A DNA stretch of 37,647 nt from an uncultured Bacteroidota bacterium (GTDB taxonomy: Bacteria; Bacteroidota; Bacteroidia; UBA4408). The position numbers were made by a program, and so were the translations under genes. Each line of letters starts with the position of its first letter. The first letter of the stretch is position 1. Positions 5,918 to 14,853 of the stretch are shown in pieces. The DNA lies in the NCBI GenBank assembly GCA_903840505.1, contig CAIMGI010000021.1, positions 1-37,647 on the forward strand. The letters run 5' to 3'. Under the pieces are notes generated by a model, which was given only the letters and a program-made list of their open reading frames with translations, was not told the origin of the DNA and made no database searches.

Positions 5918-8620
5918 CTATATAGCTTTCTCGTATACTCCAGAACCAGGCATCCTCGCAAAACCAAACTCTAAAATCCTATCAATAAAGTCGTATGGCT
6001 TATATCCATTAATAGCTGTTTGATGGAAGATACAGGTTGCAGGAGTCATACCTGGCAAGGAATTTACTTCAATAAAAATTACTTCAACTTCATTTTTATC
6101 GAATACCCTTACAAAAGCATCAATACGGCAGTATCCGCTAACATTCAATGCTTTGGCAGCTTTCTTTAGTTGTACCTTTACTTTCTCTGAAATGATTTGC
6201 CTATCGGCTTTAATGTTCGAATACCTAGCAGGTGTAATATTTTGACCTTGTCCGGCTAAAAATTTCTCCTCTAAAGAAAGTATCTCCCCATCAGCTAATG
6301 CTTCGGATGCTTCAAATATTTCGTAGCAAATGTTTCTTTTTTTATCGTAGGTAGTTAACATACCACCCGTAATCTCTAAAAAGTGCTGTGCATTTTTTTT
6401 GCTGATGAGTTCCTCCACAAGAAATTGTCTTTTTTGTGGGAATTCCTCATTCAGCTTTACCTTTAATATTTCTGCATTTTGTGGATTAAGTGTGATGGTA
6501 TTTCTGAAAATTAATTCTGCAAAGGCAATTAATTCTTGTTTTGTTTTTATTTTTCGCACTGCCGAACTACAACCATCATCAACAGGTTTTGCAATAAATG
6601 GAAAGGATATTTTTTTCAATAACTCCCCAATAAATTTTTCAGGATTTGCATTCCATTCGTCTTCTTTTACTACAAGGTGTTCGGCAACAAGTAATCCTGC
6701 TTTTTTTAAAATTTCGTTTGTTTCGTATTTGTTGATGGTTATGTTTGAACTGTCGGCATCTGAGCCATTGTATGGCAATCCAATTTTATCTAACTCTCGC
6801 TGAACAGCACCATCCTCACCGGGTCTTCCGTGAAGTGCAATAAACACTCCATCTACCATTTCCTTTAAGTCGCTGTAGTTTATTTTTTTTGGTTTCGCAA
6901 GATTATCGGTATGGGCATATTTTGTTGTAATATCAACTGCATTTTCAATGATTTCTTTTACTACATCGTGAACATAATAATTGTCTATTTTCTCTTTAAT
7001 ATCATCTGCATTGTCCTTCAATAAAATATTGATTGGAATTTGATACATCAGGTGGTTGCTATCATCTCCTGTCAAGAAAATGGGAATAGGTTCGTACTTT
7101 TCCGAGGAAGCTAACTTTTCATAAATATTTCTCCCACTTTCAATGGATATATGCCTTTCGGAAGAATAGCCCCCTAGTAATACAGCAATTTTAATTTTAT
7201 GGTGCTTTGCTTCCTTATCATTTTTAATGCTGTTATCTAATTTTTTTAAAAGAGAATTGTATACTTCGTTTATGCCTATTTCTTTTGCTCTTTCGGATAG
7301 TGAAGTGCGAAGAATGTAAGTAAGAAATTGTGATGGATTTAATCCGATTTCTGCCGCCTGGTGAAAGAAAAAGGAAGAAGGCATCATTCCGGAAGTTGTA
7401 TTGGGGTCGTTCAAATAAATACTGCCCTCTTTTCCAATAAAACCATCGATACGGGCATAAACGTTAAAGTGTAATGCCCGAAAAAGCTTTTCACACTCGT
7501 TGCGTATGGCATCAATTTGTTCTTTCGGAACATCGATGGGTGTAATTTTGCGTGCTAAGCCCGGTAGGTATTTCGAACGGTAGTCAAAAAGTTCTTTTCC
7601 TTTTCTTATTTCAGTAGGGGGAAGGGCAATAACATCGCCATTTTCTTTTTGTGCAACAATGCAAGAAAATTCCTTTCCTTCAATAAATCCTTCAATGAGC
7701 ACAGTGCTTTCACCGTCCAATGATTCTAAAACTAAACCATCAATGTTTGTAAGCCCATTGTTTAGAAAATCAATTAATTGATTTGGATCATAAATAATCT
7801 GTTCATCAATTTTTACAGGCAAACCCATTCCTTCACGGATATCAGAAAGTGTTTTGATGTATTCAATTTTCTCCCCATCTTTCATTTTATTCCAATGAGC
7901 GGCATCTATCCATCGGGTAAACAATGCTTTTTCTACAGCTTCCATAAAGGCGAATTCGTCATCGGGCTTATGAAGTATGCTTATTCCGATAGATGAACCT
8001 TGATGTGCTGATTTTACGACAAGTGGAAATCCAATTTCATTTTTTGCTTTTGTGAATGCATCCTTGCAGTTGCCGTTAATCCAATCATTTCGGTCAATGC
8101 TCATAAATTTCGGACTATTGAATCCGGCACTGACCATTAGTTTTTTTTGTATGCTTTTATTGATACCGATTGCAGATGGTAGAATTCCTGAACCGGTATA
8201 GGGTATTTTTAAATATTCTAAAAAACCCTGTATGCGTCCGTCTTCTCCGTATGGGCCGTGTAAACAAAGAAAGGCAATATCAATGAGTTGTGAAATGTGT
8301 TCGGCTTCAATTTTTTTACCAATGTGCGAAATCATATCTTCTTGTTGCGAAACTGAAAGATTGCCCAAATTTTCAGCATACAACTGAAATGCTTGATTGC
8401 CAACCGGAAGAAACTCCACAGGCGGATAAAAATCGCGGATACTGCCTTTGTAAATATATTCCCAGTTAAGAAGAATAAAGTTCCCGAAGCTATCCACAAA
8501 AACAGGAATGGCTTCGAACAAGCTTTTGTTTAGATTATCATAAACTGTTCTACCTCCTGCAAAAGATATTTCACGCTCTTTCGAAAAACCTCCGAAAATG
8601 ATTCCTACTTTTATTTTCAT
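5918..8620 (-). CDS. Tandem D-alanine--D-alanine ligase-like protein (two fused ATP-grasp Ddl units)
   Basis: At 900 residues this is about 2.7 times a normal Ddl, with two complete Ddl-like units in one frame. Unit 1 (about 1-460) shows GGFSKEREIS, LHGPYGEDGRIQG, PYTGSG, VVKSAHQGSSIGIS, EGKEF, FDYRSKY (Y351) and RIDGF. At the metal-ligand loop it has DPNTTSGMM (D405, N407), where Ddl usually has E-x-N. An extra segment of roughly 50-60 residues sits between its GSS loop and EGKEF. Unit 2 (about 473-900) shows GGYSSERHIS, LHGRPGEDGAVQ, PYNGSD, AKPVDDGCSSAV, EEKF (F787), RIDAF and EVNSLPGMT (E851, N853). Its middle is divergent. It has its own -7 box and follows rdgB. It may act in peptidoglycan precursor synthesis or as another D-amino-acid or dipeptide ligase. 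Substrate is unproven. Confidence 0.85.
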   Translation of the reverse strand: MKIKVGIIFGGFSKEREISFAGGRTVYDNLNKSLFEAIPVFVDSFGNFILLNWEYIYKGSIRDFYPPVEFLPVGNQAFQLYAENLGNLSVSQQEDMISHIGKKIEAEHISQLIDIAFLCLHGPYGEDGRIQGFLEYLKIPYTGSGILPSAIGINKSIQKKLMVSAGFNSPKFMSIDRNDWINGNCKDAFTKAKNEIGFPLVVKSAHQGSSIGISILHKPDDEFAFMEAVEKALFTRWIDAAHWNKMKDGEKIEYIKTLSDIREGMGLPVKIDEQIIYDPNQLIDFLNNGLTNIDGLVLESLDGESTVLIEGFIEGKEFSCIVAQKENGDVIALPPTEIRKGKELFDYRSKYLPGLARKITPIDVPKEQIDAIRNECEKLFRALHFNVYARIDGFIGKEGSIYLNDPNTTSGMMPSSFFFHQAAEIGLNPSQFLTYILRTSLSERAKEIGINEVYNSLLKKLDNSIKNDKEAKHHKIKIAVLLGGYSSERHISIESGRNIYEKLASSEKYEPIPIFLTGDDSNHLMYQIPINILLKDNADDIKEKIDNYYVHDVVKEIIENAVDITTKYAHTDNLAKPKKINYSDLKEMVDGVFIALHGRPGEDGAVQRELDKIGLPYNGSDADSSNITINKYETNEILKKAGLLVAEHLVVKEDEWNANPEKFIGELLKKISFPFIAKPVDDGCSSAVRKIKTKQELIAFAELIFRNTITLNPQNAEILKVKLNEEFPQKRQFLVEELISKKNAQHFLEITGGMLTTYDKKRNICYEIFEASEALADGEILSLEEKFLAGQGQNITPARYSNIKADRQIISEKVKVQLKKAAKALNVSGYCRIDAFVRVFDKNEVEVIFIEVNSLPGMTPATCIFHQTAINGYKPYDFIDRILEFGFARMPGSGVYEKAI

Positions 8621-8640
8621 ACAATTTATAACCTCTATAA

Positions 8641-8648
8641 CAAAAGTA
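8641..8648 (-). promoter_or_regulatory. -7 box (TACTTTTG) for the tandem Ddl-like gene
   Basis: The minus strand reads TACTTTTG, matching TAnnTTTG, in the 42-base gap after rdgB and 20 bases upstream of the ATG. It suggests the ligase gene can be transcribed apart from tsaD-rdgB. Confidence 0.5.
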
Positions 8649-8662
8649 ATTGATTTGTATGC

Positions 8663-9247
8663 TTACAAGCCGTATCGAAGATTTAAGAAATTAACAAGTT
8701 TACCAACAGCGATAGATCGGTGACTGATCTTGTTTTTTTCATCCAATGACATTTCTGCAAAGCTTATATTGTAACCTTTTGGTATAAAAATGGGATCGTA
8801 TCCAAATCCATTTGTTCCTATTGCTTTTTCGCTGATGCTTCCTTTAATTATGCCTTCAAAAATATGTTCTTCTCCATCAATTACAAGGGAAATAATTGTT
8901 TTGAACTGAGCAACACGGTTTGTTATGTTGCTCATTTCATGCAACACTTTTTTTATATTGTCGGAATCACTTTTATGCATACCTGCGTATCGTGCAGAAT
9001 ATACCCCGGGTTCCATATTCAAGGCTTCAATTTCTAGTCCGGAGTCGTCCCCAAAACAATTATTGCCTGTGTGATTATAAATATGCCAAGCTTTAAGGGA
9101 AGCATTCTCTTCAATCGTGTTTGCAGTTTCCTCTATTTCTTGGGTGTAATTTATGTCATTAAGACTTAGAAGTTGCACATTCGAGTTAATGAGCTTAGAA
9201 ACTTCCAACAGTTTGTGTTGGTTATGTGTTGCGAAAATTAGTTGCAT
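8663..9247 (-). CDS. rdgB: XTP/dITP diphosphatase (RdgB/HAM1 family)
   Basis: The enzyme hydrolyses non-canonical purine triphosphates (dITP, XTP) to monophosphates, keeping them out of DNA and RNA. Motifs are FATHNQHKLLEV at the N-terminus, DDSGLEIEAL, PGVYSARYAG, FGYDPIF and SHRSIAVGK near the C-terminus, in the normal order. The start is set at the ATG at 9247, giving 194 residues beginning MQLIFATHN as in the family. An in-frame ATG at 9265 would add six atypical residues and overlap tsaD by 13 bases. With the chosen start the gap to tsaD is 5 bases, so the two form an operon. Confidence 0.94.
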   Translation of the reverse strand: MQLIFATHNQHKLLEVSKLINSNVQLLSLNDINYTQEIEETANTIEENASLKAWHIYNHTGNNCFGDDSGLEIEALNMEPGVYSARYAGMHKSDSDNIKKVLHEMSNITNRVAQFKTIISLVIDGEEHIFEGIIKGSISEKAIGTNGFGYDPIFIPKGYNISFAEMSLDEKNKISHRSIAVGKLVNFLNLRYGL

Positions 9248-9252
9248 AGTAC

Positions 9253-10263
9253 TCACAAATTCCATCTAGCTGTTGCAGTAACTCTTTGTGTTGTGAAATC
9301 ATTTTGCAAAAATTTATAATAGCCGGTAATGGCAATCATAGCAGCATTGTCGGTACAATATTCGAAAGGGGGTAAAAACACTTTTGCTTTTTTTGTGTTC
9401 TCAAGTTGCAATAATGCATTTCGTAAACCACTGTTTGCTGAAACTCCCCCTGCTACCGCTATTTGATTTATGCCTCTTTGCTCCATTGCTTTTTCTAGTT
9501 TAATTAACAAGGTTGTAACAATTGCTTTTTGGTATGAAGCACAAATGTCGGCTAAGTTTTTTTCAATAAAATTTGCATCTTTTTTTATCGCATCTTTTAT
9601 AAAATAAAGAAAAGCTGTTTTTAATCCGCTAAAACTATAGTTTAATTCAGGAACAGATATTTTTGGAAAAGAGAAGGCTGCAGCATTTCCTTCCTTTGCA
9701 TACTTGTCAATTAATGGACCACCGGGGTAGGGAAGCCCCAATATTTTTGCAGCTTTATCAAATGCTTCCCCTGCTGCATCATCCGTAGTTTCACCAATAA
9801 CTTCCATTTTAAAATAATCCTTAATAAGAACAATTTGTGTGTGACCTCCAGATACAGTTAAACATAAAAAAGGGAAGGTGGGAACTGAGTCATTGTGCTT
9901 ATCTATAAAATGAGCCAAAATGTGTGCCTGCATATGGTTCACCTCAATAAGCGGAATGTTAAGTCCTAGTGAGAATCCCTTGGCAAATGAGGTTCCCACC
10001 AATAAGGAGCCCATTAAGCCGGGACCTTTTGTAAACGCAATAGCGCTTAATTCCGTTTTATCAATATTTGCTTTTTTTAATGCAGCATCTACTACAGGTA
10101 CTATGTTTTGTTGGTGAGCCCTGGATGCAAGTTCGGGTACAACACCTCCATACAGTTCGTGTATTTTTTGTTCGGCAATAATATTTGAAAGGCATTTTCC
10201 GTTTTGTATTACGGCAGCCGATGTTTCGTCACAGGATGATTCAATTCCAAGTATATTAATCAT
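9253..10263 (-). CDS. tsaD: tRNA N6-adenosine threonylcarbamoyltransferase (TsaD)
   Basis: TsaD transfers threonylcarbamoyl from TC-AMP to A37 of ANN-decoding tRNAs, working with TsaB and TsaE. The 336-residue ASKHA-fold protein has LGIESSCDETS at the start, the metal-binding histidines in HMQAHILAH near residues 109-117, LTVSGGHTQIV near 132-142, and the late nucleotide-site block VAGGVSANSGLR followed by PPFEYCTDNAAMIA. All are intact. rdgB follows by 5 bases. It diverges from the TamB-like gene, a neighbour pair often seen in Bacteroidota. Its -7 box lies inside a 21-base palindrome that also holds the opposite promoter. Confidence 0.97.
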   Translation of the reverse strand: MINILGIESSCDETSAAVIQNGKCLSNIIAEQKIHELYGGVVPELASRAHQQNIVPVVDAALKKANIDKTELSAIAFTKGPGLMGSLLVGTSFAKGFSLGLNIPLIEVNHMQAHILAHFIDKHNDSVPTFPFLCLTVSGGHTQIVLIKDYFKMEVIGETTDDAAGEAFDKAAKILGLPYPGGPLIDKYAKEGNAAAFSFPKISVPELNYSFSGLKTAFLYFIKDAIKKDANFIEKNLADICASYQKAIVTTLLIKLEKAMEQRGINQIAVAGGVSANSGLRNALLQLENTKKAKVFLPPFEYCTDNAAMIAITGYYKFLQNDFTTQRVTATARWNL

Positions 10264-10284
10264 TGGGAGGCTTATGAAATATAG

Positions 10285-10305
10285 TTACCTTTGTAACAAA
10301 GGTAA
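10285..10305. promoter_or_regulatory. Palindromic tsaD/tamB promoter (TTACCTTTGT-A-ACAAAGGTAA)
   Basis: A perfect 10-base inverted repeat around a single central A. Each arm contains TACCTTTG, the consensus -7 box: the plus-strand copy (10286-10293) faces the TamB-like gene and the minus-strand copy (10297-10304) faces tsaD. The boxes point toward and past each other, so the two transcripts would overlap at their 5' ends. A TTG at 10263-10265 lies 20 bases upstream of the plus box, the right spacing for a -33 element, and overlaps the tsaD start codon. Confidence 0.65.
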
Positions 10306-10323
10306 ATAATAAAAATATACGGT

Positions 10324-13300
10324 ATAAAAAAGCTTCGTAAAATAGCAATAATAACTGTGTTGGTGCTGATTTTTTTGGTGCTGGGAGGCTATGCTGTATT
10401 GCGTTCAAGCAAAGGGCAAACGTATATTACACAGGTAATAGCATCCTATTTTTCGAGTAAACTGAATACTACAGTTACTGTAAAAGGTGTTGATATTGAG
10501 TTTTTTAATAAAGTGCTTCTGGAGGGTTTGTATATAGAAGATTTACACCAGGACACCTTGTTGTATTTAGGGGAATTAAAATTGGGCATACAATCATTCG
10601 ATTTGGATAGTAGCAGATTTAGGTTGAGTAGTATAGGAATTAAAAACACGCGATTTAATATTGTAAAATACAAAGGGGAAAAGGAACTAAACCTTCAGTT
10701 TTTAATAGATGCCTTTGATACAGGAGATACAAGCACAGTTAAAAAAGCGAATATTCCTCAATTTCGCTGCAAGAATATTTCATTGAATAACATTGATTTT
10801 TCGTATCGTTATGAAGATGATACAGTATCAAATGTGGGTATAAATTACAGTGACATTAGGGTGAAAAAAGTAAGCGGAGCAATAAAAAATGTGTTTATTG
10901 AGGGTGATACCATTCACGGGGAAATACAAAATTTGTCCTGTATTGAAAAAATTGGATTCGAGTTGAAATATTTTAATGCAGTGGCCAAAGTAAGTCCCAT
11001 ACAAACAGAATTGCAAAAGTTGGAGCTTATAACTAACAATAGTCACGTAAAAGCCAACATCACTTTTACATACCAGAAATACGAAGACTACAACGATTTT
11101 ATTGACAATGTATTTATGCAAGGCAACTTTCAAAAAAGCCGATTGGAGATGAATGACATTGCTTATTTTGCTCCTGAGTTGGAAGGAATACATAAAACCA
11201 TTACGTTTAATGGAGAAGTAAAAGGAACAGTAAGCAGTTTGAAGGGGAAAAATATGAATCTGGCTTTTGGTGAGAGTTCCTATTTTAAAGGCGATATTAA
11301 GTTAACGGGTTTACCCAATATAAATGAAACGTATCTTCAATTAAATGTTGATGAGGCACTAACCAATAGCAAGGATTTAAGAAGCATCCCCATTCAACCT
11401 TTTGTGGATAAAAAATACCTGAAAATTCCTAAGGAGTTGGATAAATTGGGAAATATTAAATTTAATGGAGACTTTACGGGGTTTATTTATGACTTTGTGG
11501 CTTATGGAACTTTAAAAACGGCAATTGGTGTAATATCTTCCGATATAGCTTTGCAGGAAGATAAAAAGAAGGAAACTTTTACTTACCACGGTAATATTAA
11601 AGCCCGAAACTTTGATTTGGGGAAGTTAGTAGATGCTCAAAAAATTATAGGGAAAATTAGTTTGGATGCAGATATAAAAGGAAAAGGTTTAACCATAAAT
11701 ACAATAAATGCAGATGTAAAAGGAAAGGTACAACAATTGGAGTTCAATAATTACAACTACAAAAACATAAACATCGAAGGTAATTTTGCTAAAAATATTT
11801 TTAAAGGTGCCTTTGATGTGCAAGATGAAAATATTGCATTAGAATATAAAGGTGATATCGATTTTACAGGTAATCTACCACTCTATAAATTTACGGCAAT
11901 TGTAAAGAATGCTGATTTAGATGCTTTAAACATTATTAAAACAGGAAATCAGAATTCATTGGTTGGAGATTTTGATGTAAATATAAGCGGTAATAATCTC
12001 GATAATATTAGCGGCTCTGTATCATCTAAAAAGATAGTCTATAATGAAAATGGTAAAGATTATATTATAAAAGATTTCGATGTAAGCTCTCAACAAAATA
12101 GAAGTATAAAATCAATTACGCTTCGGTCAAATGTTGTAGATGCCGACTTTAAAGGGGTAATTAATTTAGAATATTTTGCAGAATCAATGCAAGGATTTGT
12201 TGCAGTTTTTATTCCTGCATTATCAAATAAAGGTAAAAATAATACAAGTGAAACTACCGAAAAATTTAGTTATTCAATAAACTTTAAGGAGCCTGAAGCA
12301 CTCAGTAAATTATTGCTAAAAGATTTAGTTATAAAGCCGAATACGTTATTGGATGGTGCTATAAATACAGAAACAAGTAAATTTTCATTAAACTTTGTTG
12401 CTCCTGAAATAATAATAAATGGGAATGCCGTTAAAACTTTCAATGTTACATCGCAGTCGGACAACGAAATTTTATACCTATTGGCTGAATGTAAAAGTAT
12501 TGAGTTTACTAAAGATGCCCATTTGGGGAATGTTAAGATATATAGCCAAGCACATAAGGACAGCTTAAAAACATATCTTGATTGGAGAAATTTGGACTCA
12601 TTAAGAAATTACGGAAGGCTTCGATTGAATACCCATTTTGAATCGGCAAATAAAATAAATATGAAATTTTTAACATCCGAATTCTTTCTGGAGGACTCAT
12701 TGTGGATTGTGAATGATAATAATAGTATTCAAATTGACAGCACTCAAATAAGTATAAATGATTTTAGTATTTCCAGTTCAGGTCAGTATGTGAAAGTGTC
12801 AGGTAAAATTTCAGAAAACAAAAGCGATCAATTAATGGTGTTTTTAGATAAATTTAATTTAGCCTACGCAAATCCATTTTTGAAGAAAAGTGATATTACA
12901 ATCAATGGTATTATAACAGGAAATGCATCCATTTCAAGTTTGTATGATAGTCCTGTGTATACAGCCGGTGCTAATATTACAGACTTGCTCGTAAATGATG
13001 TTCCAATAGGGAGCGGTTCATTAATATCATTGTGGAACAGTAAGAAGGAATCAGTTGCCTTGAATGGTAAGTTTATGCGGGGGGAAATACCGACCATAGG
13101 TTTTTCCGGATTTTACTACCCGAACAAGGAGAGTGATAATTTTGACTTGGAATTGCAATTTCAAAAAACGCAGTTGAAATTGGTTGAAAAATATACGGCA
13201 AATTTAGTGAGTAAAATTGGGGGTGTGGCAACAGGAGATTTGTTTTTGAAGGGAAGCCCTGAAAAACCAATATTAACAGGGTCATTGGAGGTTCAAAAAA

Positions 13301-14826
13301 ATAGTTTTCTTTTCGATTATTTGAATACTTTTTACACCATTCCAAATGGACTTGTTGAATTTGCTGAAAATGAGATTACAATAAAGGATATGTTGATGTT
13401 TGATTCACCTATTTCTGAAAAGGGTAAACCAATTTCGCCTAATACAGCGATAATAAATACAACAATTACGCATAGTTATTTTAAGAATTTTAATGTAGAT
13501 ATAAATATCAATGCCAAGAACCTATTTTGTTTAAATACAAATGAAGGTCAAAATGCTTCCTATTATGGAAAAGCCTTTGCTACAGGTTTGATTCACATAT
13601 CAACCGATTTAAAGAATACAACAATCGATATTGATGCAAAAACAAACAAAGGAACCGATTTTAACATACCACTTGCAGGTGCTGAAGATGTTAGCTCTAA
13701 CGATTTTATTCGCTTTGTAAATTACGTTAGTGATACAGTAAAAGTGGACGATAAATACAAATTAGATCTTTCTGGGATTCAACTTAATTTTAATTTAGAT
13801 GTAACACCTGATGCTCAAGTTCAACTAATATTCGACTCGAAAATTGGAGATATAATTAAAGCGAATGGACGAGGTAACATAAAAATGAATATCAATACAC
13901 TTGGCCAGTTCAATATTTTTGGCGATTACGTGATTGAGAAGGGAGATTATCTCTTCACACTTAAAAATATCATAAACAAAAAATTTAAAATTGATCAAGG
14001 TAGTACCATTGCTTGGCACGGTAATCCATACGATGCTGAAATAAATTTAAATGCGACCTATAATTTAAGAACTTCGCTTATTGATCTTATGGGAGAAAGT
14101 TCAACTACTAATTATAGTAAAAGGGTACCTGTTGAGTGTAAATTAAAAATGACAGATAAATTGATGAACCCTACTGTAAAGTTTGATATTGTTATTCCCA
14201 ATTCCGATCAACCGATTCAAGATGAATTATTGAGGATAACACAAAATGATGGAGAGTTGAATAAACAAGTATTTTCCTTGCTTTTGGCGGGGAAATTTCA
14301 ACCTCCCTCCGATAGAGCGTCAACGGGAACTGCAGGAGCTGTAAGTTCAAATTCATCGGAATTGTTGTCTAATCAGTTGAGTAATTGGCTATCACAGATT
14401 ACCGACCAGGTTGATATTGGGGTTAATTATAAAGCAGGCGATCAGGTTACCAGCAAAGAATTGCAAGTTTCGCTCTCCAAACAATTGTTTAATGACAGAA
14501 TGAGTATAGATGGCAACTTTGGTGTTGCAAATAGCCCAACGGCAACTAATAATACTTCTTCAGCGAGTAACTTGGTAGGGGATGTGAACATTGAATATAA
14601 GTTAACACAGGATGGTAAATTGCGGGTTAAAGCATATAATCAAACGTATGAGAACACTGTTATTTCAAATAACTCACCTTATAAGCAGGGTGTTGGTTTA
14701 ACCTATAAGGAAGAATTTAACACTTTTGGCGAATTGTTGAGAAGGTATAAAGCATTTTTTAAATCAAAAAAGAAAAAAGAGGAATTAAAAGAGGAAGTAA
14801 AGGAGGATGTTAAGAAAGATGAATAA
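10324..14826 (+). CDS. tamB: TamB-like translocation/assembly module protein (DUF490)
   Basis: This is a giant envelope protein of about 1,500 residues, anchored by one N-terminal helix (IAIITVLVLIFLVLGGYAVL). A long repetitive beta-rich body follows, of the kind that forms a hydrophobic groove across the periplasm. The C-terminal DUF490 part includes the region from GDYVIEKGDYLFTL to FQPPSD and QVSLSKQLFNDRMSIDGNFG. TamB-like proteins help deliver lipid or outer-membrane proteins. The start is uncertain. The first usual start codon is GTG at 10357, inside the membrane helix. The frame is open back to 10306, and an ATA at 10324 would give KKLRKIAII, the expected basic N-terminus. The tail is a Lys/Glu-rich helix. 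It converges on the peroxidase gene. Confidence 0.85.
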   Translation: MKKLRKIAIITVLVLIFLVLGGYAVLRSSKGQTYITQVIASYFSSKLNTTVTVKGVDIEFFNKVLLEGLYIEDLHQDTLLYLGELKLGIQSFDLDSSRFRLSSIGIKNTRFNIVKYKGEKELNLQFLIDAFDTGDTSTVKKANIPQFRCKNISLNNIDFSYRYEDDTVSNVGINYSDIRVKKVSGAIKNVFIEGDTIHGEIQNLSCIEKIGFELKYFNAVAKVSPIQTELQKLELITNNSHVKANITFTYQKYEDYNDFIDNVFMQGNFQKSRLEMNDIAYFAPELEGIHKTITFNGEVKGTVSSLKGKNMNLAFGESSYFKGDIKLTGLPNINETYLQLNVDEALTNSKDLRSIPIQPFVDKKYLKIPKELDKLGNIKFNGDFTGFIYDFVAYGTLKTAIGVISSDIALQEDKKKETFTYHGNIKARNFDLGKLVDAQKIIGKISLDADIKGKGLTINTINADVKGKVQQLEFNNYNYKNINIEGNFAKNIFKGAFDVQDENIALEYKGDIDFTGNLPLYKFTAIVKNADLDALNIIKTGNQNSLVGDFDVNISGNNLDNISGSVSSKKIVYNENGKDYIIKDFDVSSQQNRSIKSITLRSNVVDADFKGVINLEYFAESMQGFVAVFIPALSNKGKNNTSETTEKFSYSINFKEPEALSKLLLKDLVIKPNTLLDGAINTETSKFSLNFVAPEIIINGNAVKTFNVTSQSDNEILYLLAECKSIEFTKDAHLGNVKIYSQAHKDSLKTYLDWRNLDSLRNYGRLRLNTHFESANKINMKFLTSEFFLEDSLWIVNDNNSIQIDSTQISINDFSISSSGQYVKVSGKISENKSDQLMVFLDKFNLAYANPFLKKSDITINGIITGNASISSLYDSPVYTAGANITDLLVNDVPIGSGSLISLWNSKKESVALNGKFMRGEIPTIGFSGFYYPNKESDNFDLELQFQKTQLKLVEKYTANLVSKIGGVATGDLFLKGSPEKPILTGSLEVQKNSFLFDYLNTFYTIPNGLVEFAENEITIKDMLMFDSPISEKGKPISPNTAIINTTITHSYFKNFNVDININAKNLFCLNTNEGQNASYYGKAFATGLIHISTDLKNTTIDIDAKTNKGTDFNIPLAGAEDVSSNDFIRFVNYVSDTVKVDDKYKLDLSGIQLNFNLDVTPDAQVQLIFDSKIGDIIKANGRGNIKMNINTLGQFNIFGDYVIEKGDYLFTLKNIINKKFKIDQGSTIAWHGNPYDAEINLNATYNLRTSLIDLMGESSTTNYSKRVPVECKLKMTDKLMNPTVKFDIVIPNSDQPIQDELLRITQNDGELNKQVFSLLLAGKFQPPSDRASTGTAGAVSSNSSELLSNQLSNWLSQITDQVDIGVNYKAGDQVTSKELQVSLSKQLFNDRMSIDGNFGVANSPTATNNTSSASNLVGDVNIEYKLTQDGKLRVKAYNQTYENTVISNNSPYKQGVGLTYKEEFNTFGELLRRYKAFFKSKKKKEELKEEVKEDVKKDE

Positions 14827-14831
14827 GGCTA

Positions 14832-14853
14832 TTCTGAAATTATTTTTTCAGAA
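14832..14853. terminator. AT-rich hairpin between the convergent tamB and cytochrome c peroxidase genes
   Basis: TTCTGAAA and TTTCAGAA form a perfect 8-base stem with a 6-base loop of T/A, just after the tamB stop. It overlaps the last codons of the opposite gene. It may end tamB transcription and slow the opposing polymerase. The stem is weak and there is no long T-run after it, so this is a moderate call. Confidence 0.4.

Noticed and set aside
6399-6803. Plus-strand ORF of 134 codons inside the tandem ligase gene
   Set aside because: It lies wholly antisense to unit 2 of the ligase, has a Ser/Phe-rich composition typical of a reverse frame, and has no promoter box or recognisable domain.
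10828-11193. Minus-strand ORF of 121 codons inside the TamB-like gene
   Set aside because: Composition is that of a shadow frame and the plus-strand frame is clearly coding through this region.
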